This document shows, in pieces, positions 42,022 to 55,376 of a DNA stretch of 64,000 bases. Every line of letters begins with the position of its first letter. Position 1 is the stretch's first letter. The translations under genes were made by a program, and so were the position numbers. The notes beneath the pieces are model-generated. The model was not told where the DNA came from. It made no database searches and saw only the letters and a program-made list of their open reading frames with translations. The DNA lies in contig JANPWX010000081.1 in NCBI GenBank assembly GCA_024734555.1, positions 1,452,301-1,516,300 on the forward strand. The letters are read 5' to 3'. The DNA is from Trochalopteron elliotii. Its lineage: Eukaryota; Chordata; Aves; Passeriformes; Leiothrichidae.

Positions 42022-42090
42022 AAGGATCCAAATTAAGGATCCTTATTATTAAATTAGGATCCTTAAATTAAGGATCCAAATTAAGGATCT
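42022..42090 (+). repeat. GGATCC-rich tandem/palindromic array
   Basis: Four GGATCC words (42024, 42037, 42057, 42072) and one GGATCT (42085) in 67 bases. The 20-mer at 42022-42041 is repeated exactly at 42070-42089 (period 48). Local palindromes of the form TAAGGATCCTTA also occur. It abuts the 5' end of the next CR1 fragment. Confidence 0.9.
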
Positions 42091-42094
42091 TTAG

Positions 42095-42480
42095 CATCTG
42101 ACAAATGAGGAGAGGCTGAGAGAGCTGGGACCACTCAGCCTGGAGAAGAGACAGCTCAGGGGGGACTTATACATGCCCATAAATATTTGATCCAGGAGTA
42201 AAGACAACAGAGACAGATTCTTCTCAGTGGTGCTCAGAGACAGATGAGAGGCAATAGACACAAACTGAAACACAGAAAATTCCACTAAAAAAAAAAGTGT
42301 TCACTACCAGGGTGGTTGCACACAAGAATAGGTTGCCCAGAGATGTTGTGGAGTCTCCATCCTCAGGGATATTCAAAACTCATCTTGAGCAACCTGCTGT
42401 CATGGACCTTGCTCTAAGCAGAGGCCTGGACCAGGTAATCCCCAGAGATTCCTGCCAGGCTCATCCACTCTGTATCTTTG
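42095..42480 (+). mobile_element. CR1 LINE 3' fragment
   Basis: Sense CR1. 'gaggagaggctgagagagct' and 'cagcctggagaagagacagc' are followed by 'gaggcaatagacacaaactg', 'ataggttgcccagagatgtt' and a degraded 3' end 'ccactctgtatctttg'. The middle has an A10 run and small gaps. It shares the 'acacaaactg' 3' UTR type with the copy at 7.6-8.2 kb. Confidence 0.87.
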
Positions 42481-43223
42481 AAAATATACCAGTGAGCAAA
42501 ACATGGTAATGTGAATAAATGTGGATAAGAATGAATGCCTCTGTTGGACATTGTTCTCTCCCATGCTTCTTGCCTCATCTATTTCATTTATTTACTGGGA
42601 GGCTGCCGAGGTCATGGCAAGCAAATGCAAAAGGAGGTAGAAAAAGCACAAGAGTTCTGAGTTTAGGCTATTCCTAAAAGTTTTATATTCCTTTTTTAAC
42701 TTGGTGAATTCTTTACCTGCATTAGTAGCCATATACAGGACAAAAAAAAATTCAATGTCATAACAAAAAATAGGTGTCTGACAGGCGCATTCAGAAAATG
42801 TCAAGTTAAACTTGACTGTCAATATAATAGCTTCCTGAATTTTGGTGATGCCAGTTGGAAAAGGATAGTTATGTCAGTGGTGGCTTTTTGAAGCTTCATT
42901 GAAGTTATCCATCAGCTGAAATGTCTATTAACTGAAGCACTTTTAATTGTGACAATTATTTAGTCCGCTGATACACAGAAAGGAAGTACATGCCTGAAGA
43001 AAAATACAGAGATGAGGTTTAATTATTGCTTGATAGATGCTGACAATCCCTTTTTGCTGCACCATTCTTGTGACAGCTTGTGAGTAAGCAGCTGCTTGTG
43101 TGAGAGCCAATGTTGGGCACACTCACCCTGGGCTCTTTGGAACCCAGCTCCCAGACTAACTGAGCTGCTGGTCTGGACCTGTGTTCTGGACAGGTTCCAG
43201 CAAGGGTTTGCAGTCTGCCAAAT

Positions 43224-43263
43224 GTGATTATCCCCTGCACTTTTAATTGGCTGTGATAATCAC
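43224..43263. repeat. Hairpin with 9-bp perfect arms
   Basis: gtgattatc (43224-43232) and its reverse complement gataatcac (43255-43263) with a 22-nt spacer. Each arm contains a GATAATC (GATA-type) word. Confidence 0.7.
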
Positions 43264-46070
43264 TTCCGGTCTTGTGCAGTTCTGTGAACTGTTGTTAATT
43301 GCTTCATTTTATACCAGAGAATGCTGTATTTCAGTAGAAAATGAAATTATTCTTCCCCCTCTTCCTCCCTTTCCCTCCTCCTCTCTGGATATACATGCAA
43401 ACATATTTATTAACACAATTGGCTCCTCTTAATACAAGCTTCTGCTAAATAAAAATTGTAATATAGCTTATCAGTTATTTATGATATGTAGTTTAATAAT
43501 TTTCAGATTCACTGCTTTCCTAGGTATTTCAAAGAGAATGAGAGAGCAGAAAGTAGAATAGCTGATATCTCAGCTCTCCAGTAGAGGAAGGCATGGAATG
43601 TTTCCCTTACACTCAGTGGTTGAAGTACACCATAGCTGTGCCACAGATATAGCATTTCTGTAGAAAATGCAAATTGTGTGTTTTGTCACCTCTCTATCTC
43701 ACCAGCCACTTAAAAGTCTTTTAAGCCTCTGCTGATGAAGCTGATATTTAAAGGGCACTACCTTAGCAATACTGCAGTAATGTAGGACACCTGTGTACAT
43801 CTATAGAACACTTTCAGGCAGATTATATTTTTAATACAAGATAAAATTAAATCAAGATTGCAGAGAGGACATGCATATTGACCACTGATTTGCAGGGGTA
43901 AATGTAGGGGAGGGTGGTGGGGAAAGGTAATTTGTCATTTTAAATGAGATTGAAGCTGTATGCCTCCAACACAAATGAACAAAAACAAAATTTACGGTAT
44001 AGCTTGAGCCTGCAGGTCTGTTCTGAAATTCGCCTCTGTTCTTCCTCCCAAAGATATAATTCACTCACTGAAACCACATGTCTAGGCTTGAGCTTCTGCA
44101 TAAGTGCTCACAATAGAGTCCCTAAAGCAAGAATACTGATTTTGCTGGAAAAAAATAGCAGAATATGTCAAAATTCACAGTCCTGGGCTGTTTGGTTTTT
44201 TTTTATTATTCTTCTGAAATAACATTGACATTGTGAACCTCATTTAGTTTGCTTTTTCATTGTTTACCATGACTCAAATCCCAAATGATATTGAGATGCC
44301 TGACTTTCAATTCAATCTATATTTACTGAGACAGTTGCTTAGACTGAGTTTAATATTAGATGCCTATTGCATTTGAGCATGTGAGCGTTAATGGTTGTGA
44401 AAAAAACCTTATAAATCGTTATCCTATTTTAAAAGAAATGGCATATTTTCCAATAATCTAATATGCATTTGACAATAACCAAAAGTAGGGGCAAATTATT
44501 CTTCTGCCTCCTTGGTAACCTAAACTCATTTATGATTTTTGTCATAGGTGTACAGCTAAGGACATCAGGACACTTTAATTCTTCCTGAACTCAGACATTT
44601 GCAGATCTTCTGTATTTTGTAAGCAGCTTCAATCTGAGTGAAAATATAGAAGTAGATGCATCATTTTTCACATTCCTGAAGGTTAAATTTAGATTTTTAG
44701 CATCACCCGATTTCAGCAATAGTTATAAATGTTCCTCACTTTCGTATGCAGCATAAGTATGCAAGAGAGCTGAACGCTATCTCATTTATGGTGCTAAAAA
44801 GAAAATGCCTGGAGCACATTTTGCAATATCAACTAGACTGAAGGGATTACTTGATTTGAAGAGAGATGCTAAAGTTTGCAGTGTCCTAGTCATGTCAATG
44901 AGAAATAACTTTTAGAGCTGAGCTTCAAAGGTAATAAAAAATATAAAAGTTGCCATGCAGCATTAGATATCACTAAATACTGTGTTAGATAACCGTGAAG
45001 AAACTGCTAAAGTTTTTTTAACTGTGAATTTATGTCAAGAATTGTGCCCTAAATTTTGACTTCTGAACATGTAAGACAGTTGTTGTCATTCTATGTTGTA
45101 CTATTGAAAACTCACCTGCAAGTCTTCTCAAATGATGTTTTATTGTTCTGTATCATTGCCCTTCTCATGGCATGTAATGAAAGTGATGCCATCTAATGTT
45201 GCACAAGTGTTGAGTGTAACATTAATAAGCTAATGACCTTTATGTATCTTGCTGATGACATTTGGTGTCATATTGTTTCCACTTCTCTTGGTTAATGGGT
45301 AATTCAGATACAGCATGGAGGAAAATGTCATGCTTTGAATGTAGTTTGAAGGCTCACTGTCTGAATGGGCCTATTCCTCTCTGTCACTGGAATTTATCAA
45401 ATTTCTAGGTACATTGACTTCTCATGACAACTATTTAAAATGCTCATTAACACTAAATATAGTTGATACATATGAGAAACTCCTCATCCTACAGTTCAGC
45501 ATCTATTTATGAATTAACATATGGAGATATGAGTTATTGTTTTAATGAGAATTTCACCTCAGAACCACTTTCCTCTGAGTTCACTGTGAATATAATTAGG
45601 TCTGCCATATTCTTCTCCCTCTGAGACTGAAGATAAGGCACAGAAAAAAAAATTCTTTGCTATAATCCTTCTGCTTAAAGATGATAGGGAGACACTGATG
45701 AATTTAGTGCCATTCATGTTCTCTGAACTAGAACTCTTTAAATAATAAAATATCATATAATGTCTTTTTAATGAAGAATTTGGTTTTTTGAACAAAGAAG
45801 GAATAAATCTTTTAAACAACAGCTTTATAAGGCACCCACTATAAGAAATGGAGAAATGCATCCCATATCCAGTCCCATGTAAACAAGGACTTCGTCATGC
45901 AGTTCATATAAGCTTTCTGTAGTAGTGAATAAAGGAACATGTCTTCCCTCTCTGTATGCCAGGTTATATTGTTGGTTTGTAAAATATATTAATGTGACAG
46001 TAATCATTAAGAGAATCTTTGTCTTCATGTGAGCAGCTGCTGAAAGATTTTAACTTTGGATTTAATTCAA

Positions 46071-46125
46071 GGATATATTCTATATATATGAGAGATATAT
46101 TCCATATATATCCCATATATATGAG
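46071..46125 (+). repeat. TA-rich imperfect minisatellite
   Basis: Three diverged copies of a roughly 20-bp unit built from 'gatatatt(c/cc)atatatat', with gaga or cc between copies. Confidence 0.8.
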
Positions 46126-47751
46126 GTTTTGCTTCTCAAAAACTCTCCCAAGTCTTGGGAAGAAGTCACAAATTTTTAGCACAGCTTAGTTAATTCATAT
46201 TTACAATGTTGGTCTTTGGCTGAACTGTAAAATGTTTGACAATTTATCTTGTAAAGATGCCTTATATAGAATGAGATTTTCTTAGTATTTGCATCTCTAT
46301 TTCCATATCTCAATTATGTAGATAGCACCAATTGAAATGGAAATTCCATTATTAAAGTACTGGAGACATCATCCAGGATGCAAGAAATTCTGGAAGACAA
46401 ATATTGTGTTACTGTAGAGGTCCTTTTCTAATGGAGAGAATGTCAAACTCTTGTGAACATTTTCTAATTCTGGAGAAAATAATGAAACACAGACTAGAAA
46501 AAGAAAATGCAAACCATGAGGCGAGTTTATACTTTTTTTTTCTTTTGCAATAGTTTGATATGCACTAAAAAAGTGCTTGGTTGTGGTAAAGCACAGGCAG
46601 AGCAAGGGATGCCCAGAGGAACCACGGCTGACTTTCAGAGCTTTGGTTAAGCCACAACATGTATTGAGTATTAATGGGCTTTAAGAGCTGGCTGAAAATC
46701 ACACTTTTTTTTTAATTTGAGGAGTTTATATGGAATGATAATTTCAAAGGAGAGAGTTTACTGATTTTTCAAATTAAATGCTTGCTTAAAGTAAAGGCCT
46801 ACCCAAGCATCTATTTCTCATTGAAGTTCTACCAGACACTGCCAATGAAACCTTTGGAATACCCTATGGTGGCATTTCATACAGTCACCACCAAAAAAAA
46901 AAAACACTTGAAATTTTATGGTTTTGTAAATGTGACAATTCATTACGAAGATGGTTTATGAGAGCAAATGAAAAGATTGGTTTATAGCAAAACACTGGTG
47001 GGCATCGAGATTTGTCTTATTGTGCACAAGGTCTGCATACAGGAAAAGAAAGGGATCCAACCACCTTGGACAAAGTTGGATCAGGGCTTTTAACAGTCAA
47101 CAAAATCTATCATAGTCAGTCAGGTAAACAAGAAGCAAAGCAATGAGAAATTAAATTATATGAAAGTAAAGGCCTGAGGTTTTTTAGCTGAAGTTTTTAT
47201 TAAATATTTATAACAGGACAACCTATGTATCTGAAGGATAGGGCACTATTTGTTATCTGTGCTTTTAAAGTACTGCTTGTGCCCTTGAAATGTGTAGAAA
47301 AATAATGTTTTGCCTGTTTATTAATGAATGTAAGTCATATAGAAACAAATAACTGAGAGGAAATTAGTAAATATTTCTAATACAGATTGATAGGTATACA
47401 TTCTTATGCCTTACATGTTTACTATGTGTATGTTTTCATTTCAGATTTATCTGGAATTATTTGCTGTTTGTGTAAATCTTTCTGATGATTTGGTTATTTG
47501 TTTAGATATGAGCTACCTGATCAGAGATGACTGGTCAGCTGGCAACATCAATTTTCACTCAGAAACTAGACTAAGTCATTTGGAAGTTGAATGTTCTCTG
47601 GAGGCTGAAAAAGCCAATTTCTGCCCATTTTAGCCAATTAAATAAATTGGATGTAGGAATATAATAGCTGGCATTACAGAGTGGTTGTTCATGCTGAAGT
47701 AAAGCAATTCAATATAATCAGACGAATGACTGGTGAAAAAAGGAGGGGGCT

Positions 47752-49431
47752 CAGCAGAACTTCCATTTTGACTTCTGGAGGGAAGTCTGTTTAGAAGACT
47801 GACAAAGTCCCTTTAGAGGTAGTCCTGAAGGCTAGAGGAGTCCAGGAAGGCTGGACATTCCTCCAGAGGAAAATTTCAAGGGGCGGGAGTGTCTGTGTGC
47901 TGAAAGGTGAGCCAACAGGGAAGAAGATTGGCTTGGCTGAACAGAAAGATTTGGCTGGAAACCAGCTGGAATTCAGGGAACAAACGGAAGAGAGTTTTCC
48001 ACCTTTGGAAGAAGGGAAAAAACACTGAGGAGAATTTCAAGGATGTCTGGAGGTTATGAAGGCGTAAAATCAGAAAGGCTGAGGCCAACTAGAAGTTAAT
48101 TTGGCTATTGTCATAAAAGGCAATGAAAATATTTCTCTAAATACATTAACAACCAAAGGAGGTCTAAGGATAATCTTCATCCTTTATGTGTGGAGGGAAA
48201 CATAATGACAAATGAGAAGGAAGAGACTGAGCTGTTTAATGCAAGTCCCACTTGACTCATCTCATCTCTTTCTATGACAAGATGGTCCACTTAGTAGGTA
48301 AAGGAGAGGCTGTGGATATTGCTTCCCTGGCTTTAGAAAACCCTTTGACATAATTTCCAAAAGCATTCTACTGGAGAAATTGGCTGCTCATAGCTTGCAC
48401 AGGTGCCTAGTTTCCTAGATAAACACTTACTGCATGGCTGGGCCCAGAAATTGGTGGGAGATGGGGTTACATCTAGCTGGAGACAGACACTAGTGGTGTT
48501 TACCTCAGAGCTCAGCACTAGGGCCAGTCCTGCTGAATCTTTTTTGATGATCTGGATAAGAAGATCCAGGGCACCCACAGTAGGTTTGCAGATGACCACA
48601 GGTTGGGCAGGAGTGTTGATACACTGGAGTGTGGGAAGGCTCTGCAGAGGGATCTGAACAGGCTGGATTGATGGAATGAAGCAAAGTTCTAACAAGGTCA
48701 CATATTGGATCCTGCACTCAGATCTCAACAATCTCAGACAAGGTTTGGAGGAAGAGTGGCTGGAAAGCTGCTCAAAGGAAAATGACCTGGGGGTGCTGGT
48801 CAACAGCAGCTGAACATGAGCCAGGTGTGCCCAGGGGGCCTGGAAGGCCAATGGCACCTGGCCTGGATCAGCAATAGTGTGGCAGCAGGACCAGGGCAGG
48901 GATTGTCCCCATGGACTGGGCACTGGTGAGGCCACACCTCAAATCCTGTGTCCAGTTTTGGGCCTCTCACTGCAAGAAAGGCACTGAGGGGCTGGAGTGA
49001 GCCCAGAGCTGGGGAAGGGTCTGAAGCACAAATGTTAGGAGGATCACCTCAGGGAGCTGGGGTTGTTTAGTCTGGAGAAAAGAGGTTCAGGGGAGACCTT
49101 ATCACTCTCTAAAACCACCACAAAGATGATTTTAGCAAGGCAGGGGTCAGTCTCTTATCCCAAGCTGAAAGCAATAGAACCAGAAGAAATGGTCTCAAGT
49201 TGCACCAGGGAAAGTTCATATTGGATATTAGGAAAAAATTTCTTCATGGAGAAGATTGTATCAAGCACTGGAACAGGTTCCCAAGGAACTGGTGGAATTA
49301 GCATCCCTGAAGATATTTAAAAGACTTGTAGGTGTGGCACATAGGTGCAATGCTGAAGACAGTGTTGCTGGTTTAACAGTTGGACTCAGTAGTCTTAGTA
49401 GCCTTTTCCAAAATTAACAATTCTGTGGATT
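47752..49431 (+). mobile_element. Long CR1 LINE copy with internal deletion
   Basis: The largest CR1 here, sense orientation. 47752-48240 matches the linker between endonuclease and reverse transcriptase ('gagtccaggaaggctggaca', 'gacctttggaagaaggg'-like, 'cattaacaaccaaaggaggt'). At about 48240 it jumps to the middle of the RT region: 'tctatgacaagatggtccac', then 'gctgtggatattgcttccct'. The RT catalytic FADD box is readable at 48585-48596. The C-terminal ORF and 3' UTR follow ('gaaatggtctcaagttgcac'), ending 'aacaattctgtgga'. Stops and frameshifts make it inactive. A 200-codon minus-strand open frame over it (48333-48935) is an antisense by-product. Confidence 0.93.
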
Positions 49432-52400
49432 TACAAAAAGATAAAAAACTGAGATAAAAAAAAGAGAGGAACCAGCCCTCTTCCATGCATCTTTTTTAAG
49501 ACTACCAGGAGTCAAAATTAAAAATAGTTTGGAATAATGGTCCATCAAAATGTCTCTCTTTCAGACTGCCCGCATTGCATTAATTTTCACAAAAAATTTT
49601 TTTTGAGTTTCTAAGATATTTCTGCATAGCTTGGTCATAGAATTGGAATTGGAATTTAGCTGTTGCATTTATGAATGCTTGTTAGCTTGGTTCCTCTTCA
49701 TAGCTCACAAAACCACATATCTAACAGTTCTGTGACATGGTGGCCATTTATCAATTTCTTAGTATTTTTATCAAGAGTTGCTGTAAATAAACGTATTTTT
49801 ACAAAAATTTTAGCCTATATTGTCTGATCCCTGTTTATGCCACGCAAAGATCACTATGCTTTTATCTATTTCAAACAAGTAATTCCAAATGCCAAATTGC
49901 TGTCTTCAAGGAGTCATAGAGGAATATGTGATCTGTCACGTTCAGGTCATGAGTTTAAATTCACACAGGTCGATTGCATCTGAAGATCGTTATTATCTGA
50001 TAGCTCGCTGAGATAAGAAACTTGTACTACAGTAGTTTTGGTAAATAAATAAAGTTTCCATTACTGTTATTCCAGACTTTTAATCTTCTCTGAAGCGATT
50101 GCATCCATGTCAGAACCTAAAACTCCTTTAGTTTTGCAATTCTTTATGCAATCTGTCTTCCTGACCCTTGAGTTCCAGACATCTCTGAATAATGTATGAT
50201 TTTCTTTGCTAGACCTCAAACTGAGTTAAATACCCCTACAGTGCTTTTGATCGATTAGGGGCTGGCATGATCAATGTCACAAGGTGAAGCACAGCCCCTT
50301 CATGATTAACGAATTTCAGGTCTCATACTTCCTTTGGAGGAGCAAAGCACAAAGCTGTAGGCATCATGCTTATTCAATAGCTACACTTAAAAAAAAAAAA
50401 CCCAAAACAAACAAAAGAACCTAAACAAACCAAACAAATGAACAAGTAAAAAACCCACCCAAAATGAAGCAAGCAAGTAAAACCTCAAAAACCTAAGCAA
50501 AACTGAAAAGTAATTACGAAAGAACATAGACTTAAAATCCATTTCTTTTCCCTCTACATGATATAATTTCTAAGTTGTTCAGACATTGAAGCTAAAAGAA
50601 TGGGCAATCATTCTTGAAGTCCCAGTTTGTGGTTCAAATAAAATGCAAACTCAAAACTGAATTCTTAAAATTAAAGCAGCTGTTTTTGATCTCATTAAAG
50701 AAAAAAACCCTGTTAAAATAAGTAAGGGTAATGTTTGATTCTTCTGGATCTCTTTTCATTGTCTGAAAGAAGTTGTTAAGCTACATACTTTACATATTTC
50801 ATATAGAGTAAAGTAACACGATGTGTTTTTATTATTGCTCTAGTTTGACAGCTGGTGATGGAAAGGATGATGGAAAGGAAGAACTAACAAATTGAAACAA
50901 GACAGAACTGATCTTCATGTATCTTATCAAAATTGATTACTATAAGAGCTCCTTAGTATAAGAATGCAGTAGCTTGTCTGTATGTATGGTATTGGTATAT
51001 TCTATATAATTAAAAGTGAGATTTGATAAGGTTCACATATTGTGATTTCTTATGATTCTCTGCTTGCCACTAACAAAGAACATAATATTTTTTAAAATAT
51101 TTTTGTTATTTTTATTTTGAAACCATGAATTTTCAAGTCCTTTGTCTTACAATACCAGAACAGGTTTTTACAGAATGGTGATTATTAGGGATTAGTCTTT
51201 GTTTTATGAACTTTGTGTAAGACTATTGTTGAGCATATTTTATGGTGTCTCATTATTCTACCTATGTTAATTCATCTCGAGAGATATAGACACACTTTAT
51301 ATAAACTAAGTACTTGAAAAGAAAACCTTTTTGTTTATACGTGTTCTTAAATATGGAGTATTACACTTGACAAATGTTTCTGAAAGCTGAGGTAGAAAAG
51401 GTTGTGAAAATATTTTTGTGTGCAAATTCAGAACTTATGAAAGGAGGTGTGACTGTTCAGGGTTTTCTTGCTGGTCTTCCAGCACTTAAAAATTGAACAG
51501 AAGGCTTCTAATGAACAATTAAAGTGCACTTCTTTATGTTTTCCTTTTCAAAAGTTGGTTTCTGACAGGTGTTAGGAAGGGGATTGAATATTAAATAAAA
51601 AACCTGATGTGTGGATTCCGTTCAGGAGCCAAATTGAGGATTAGAAGTTAAAAGACCAGCTGTGAAAACAAGCTGTCATGGAGATAAAAGTTAATTTATA
51701 TGTACAGCAAAAAACATTTTAAAGAAAGTAATAATTTTCTTAATTTCAATCTTAGATTGATAACAAGTGTAAGTTTCAAGTAATGCCCTCATCATTTAAC
51801 TACATTAAGATATTTCAGCCTGGAAATTGCAAGGAAACATCTGTAATCAGTCATTGGTTTTATATTCAGTTTTCTTGAAAACTCAGAGTCTTGTAGCTTA
51901 GGTTTCACATACCTCCTGCCTACATGCTCTATCCCCAGAGAAAGTTTCATACTTTATGCAAACTACTCAAAAATTTGTAGGGGCAACATATCAATTGATT
52001 CACTAATTACATGTCCCACATAACCTCGGTTTAGAAATTGATCTGATTTGCACAGGTGGACTCTTCCTTAGCCCTTAGCAGCTGACTAGAATTTAAAAAA
52101 GAGAGATCCATCAAGATGTCCTTCAAGAATGATACCTGGGGTTCTTAGTTAAGATTTCTTTTCCCTCTCTGTCACTGTTGAACATGGATGTGTCTCCTGT
52201 ACACGTGGCTCATGCATCAGCTGTGTGATAGCAGCCTTTTGTGAATGGTTCCTCTGCTGTATTTATGTCAAGGCTGATAATCTTGTGCATGTTTTCTCAT
52301 AGGCTGCATTAAGTGCCTTGACATTACGTGCAGTTGTGAATTTAAATCTAGTTACAAGAAATACAGGTCTTCTCTGAGCATGGATAATTGACCTTTGAGC

Positions 52401-54950
52401 ATTTGACAGCTATTTGATGGCAATCCCCAATGGGGTGAGTTTAGTTGGAGGTGGGCTAAGTGTACACCCGTGTGCTCTTTCTGTGGTTTTGCATGGAAAT
52501 CTCATGTATTGCATCATACTGTGGTAGAGTGATAGATTAATTCCCAATACAAATATTTCAGGTTATCTTTCCGTGCAACACTCAAATTTTCTGTTATTTC
52601 AGCCTATCGATATCCTGAAAAACCCATAGATGATAACAACTTTAATCACTCTAAAGTAGTTTTGTCGCTTCTGGAATTTTTTCTTTGATTCCATTAAATG
52701 CATCAAGTAATCATGTAGTTTTTACTCATTTTCCAATTACATTAGTGTTCAAAATTACATCACAACTCTTAGCAAAAAAAATGAAAAAGAACTTTTATTT
52801 CACTTTATTGTCAGAATATTGGAATTATTTCATTCCATGAGAATGAGAAGAACCCAAGAAAGTAAAAATGATGCATTCATATTAGAAAATAATTGTACTT
52901 TTCATGACTATATTAATAACTAATATTTATATCAAAGTAATTGTCATAATATCACAGTACAGCTCACAGAATACCTATGAACTGTCCTTTACTAGTGTTA
53001 CTCCAATTAAAATAATTTTTAGATAGCAACTGAGAATTTAATAATAAGGATTCAGAGATATGAATTTATTGAGCTAATTACATTTAACTATGGGTTACAG
53101 AAGATCCATTAAGGAAGAGAGCTAATCTCGCCCCATGTCTTGGCATGACATTTTGGTATGAAGCTTTCCTGTTATACAAAGTATGTACCCAAAAATTATG
53201 CATTAAAAAAAAAAATATTGCATGATTCTCATTTTATAATTCTATTTTCATAGAAGTAGGTCTTAACAAGTGCTTGTATGATGAAGAAAAGCTCTTCTTT
53301 CCCTAAATGGTTTGCAGTAAAACTGTGAAAAAGAACCCATAAGAGCATTATGATTAATGCATAAACAATCACAAGGAAACAATAATTCATTGTTAATTAT
53401 AAATGGGTAACTGCCCTTGAGGACATGGAGGGAGAATTGCTTTGTGAGCACTTTGTGAGTGGCAAGTGCAAGGTGAATCCTTGATATTGAAGGATAAAGG
53501 AAAAGGCTATTGACATACTGTGAAGCCTTTTTTCTCTACTTTCATTTATGATATGATAAAGAGGGGAATTCAACAGAGAAATAAAAAGAGGGAATTTGTA
53601 TCATCAAAGTATTAGGAATGAATTATGAATTTGTCACGTGCATCTTGAATAGCTTTTCATTTGAGATGTGGAAAAAAAGGACTAAGCTAATAAAGGTGAA
53701 AATGATAGACATTGATCGTCTCGGTTGTAAAAATCAAACTTGTCAAGATATAGATAACCTAGATATGATGACTTGAGTGAGAAATATGATTTGAAATTGA
53801 CATCCAAGACAAAAGTCTGGATGAATGGAGATGGATAGAGATTATTGGTGACGAGAGCAAGTCAGCAAGAAGGAACAGTGTGAAAAAACATGATTTAGGC
53901 AACTGAAATTAAATGTACAGTTGGGCATCCAGTAAAATATTTACCAAAAGTCAAATGAACATCTTAGCTTTGGTATGTTGAATGAGGGCATACAACTCTA
54001 ATGGGTATCCACCCAAACTCTTTCATAGCTGAAATAAGGCACAACTAGGAAGCCATTCTTTCTAAAATAGTCATCTGAAACAGATCAGTGAAAACACTGG
54101 ATTTGTTTGGGTTGTTTTTCTGCAACAAACGTTAGGAGAGATGTGGTTTTCTACTACAGGTATAAGGTTCTAAAGTCACGTGGTAAATTTTTGGGCAAGA
54201 ATAGAGTTCTGAGATGTGTTGCCATGTAACAATGGAAAGTAAATTTGTTTTCTGTGGAGACATGTCATGAAAGAAATAATTTAAAAGGAAAATGCACAAG
54301 GCTGAGGGGACTCTGGTAACCATGGAGAAAATTATGACAGGATTTGAGATCCTATTTTTATGTTTAGAATGGACTGAAATAGTGAATCAGGTGAGGTAAA
54401 AAGAAATTTGAGAAAGGATCAAATAGCAGAAGAAAGACAAAGATGGGAAAAAATTGGCTTAAGGAAACTATTAAATTAAAAAAGGAAAATGGAGTATTTA
54501 TTTTCATATAATCTGCAGAGTATACTAAGGACTTTGTTTTAGTGGTTTCTGGAAAATATATGGAAACTCAGCTAGGGATAGCTATTGTAATATTCTGTGC
54601 CCATAGTAATTGAAGAGAAAGGATAAAACAAAATGTTGCTGGAGAGGAATGCTGAATGTCTTTTTCTTTAGAAAATGGAGGTGACTTGACCATGCTTGTA
54701 CGAAATGAAAGGGGACAAAGGATGATCAACTCTGTCGGAGAATGGTTTGCAGAAAGTGGCAAGTCTCTAAATAATATTTCCCATTGATGTTGTTCAGCCA
54801 GATGAAGCCAGATTTCTGAGCTAGAAGCAATATTGTCCGACACAGTTGGATATTTATTATGCTCTTAGAGTAAAATGCAATTGAGGAGAGTGAAAACTAA
54901 AGGAGAAATGCAAGGAGTAATTTAGATTTGGCATGATGAGCTGCAGTAGG
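49432..54950. other. Unique-looking intron sequence
   Basis: About 5.5 kb of AT-rich intron. Apart from the A-rich tract at 50387-50510 no repeat was recognised. The stretch 53.6-54.9 kb is purine-rich on the + strand but shows no periodicity. Confidence 0.55.
50387..50510 (+). repeat. Diverged A/AAAC-rich tract
   Basis: Begins with a run of 14 A and continues as degenerate (AAAC)/(AAACC) units with almost no T or G for about 120 bases. Confidence 0.8.
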
Positions 54951-55371
54951 AAAATTAAATCTCTTTTCCTGTCAGGAAAGGCTTCTGACCATATCTGGAG
55001 GAATGGCAGGTGCTGAGGTGGGGAGGGTCTGGAAACAAAATGTCAACCCAGCACAAGCTTAGAATTGCTTGTGGCAAGACAGAATCCAGTCATCGTTTGT
55101 TGAATTACTGAATGAACATAGATTCATTGAGTTACACATTATTAGCATGACACCATTGTGGCTAAAACAGCCTCAGAACTCATTGTCTATGGATCATTCC
55201 TGGAGCTGCAACCCCTGGATGAAGAACTGCAGCCAAGGACTGAGAGATAAATTTGCTTTGGACCAGAATAAGAGGTACCTCACTGTCTCACTGGGAACAG
55301 TGAACCATCTGTCAGGAGAAACTGGGGAAGGACATGGAGCTGTAGGTCCAAGAGAGAGGGAGGGAAGCTGG
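54951..55371. other. Unclassified segment flanking the solo LTR
   Basis: About 420 bp of moderately GC-richer sequence just before the LTR. A 106-codon frame (55069-55389) runs across it into the LTR and resembles nothing known to me. After the LTR, 56544-56790 is similar in composition, so the LTR may have landed inside an older repeat. That reading is inference only. Confidence 0.35.
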
Positions 55372-55376
55372 CAAGG
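55372..55376 (+). repeat. Target-site duplication, left (CAAGG)
   Basis: Exact match to 56539-56543 on the other side of the LTR. Confidence 0.88.

Larger units (their letters stand above)
42481..47751. other. Unique-looking intron sequence
   Basis: AT-rich intron without recognised transposable elements. It includes a homopyrimidine stretch around 43349-43388 and the hairpin and TA array listed separately. No exon was seen. Confidence 0.55.

Noticed and set aside
48333..48935. 200-codon open frame on the minus strand
   Set aside because: It lies wholly antisense to the CR1 reverse-transcriptase region and has no recognisable domain; an antisense by-product.
49935..50000. tRNA-derived SINE B-box-like sequence near 'gttcaggtcatgagt'
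   Set aside because: No A box at the right spacing and the B box match is poor.
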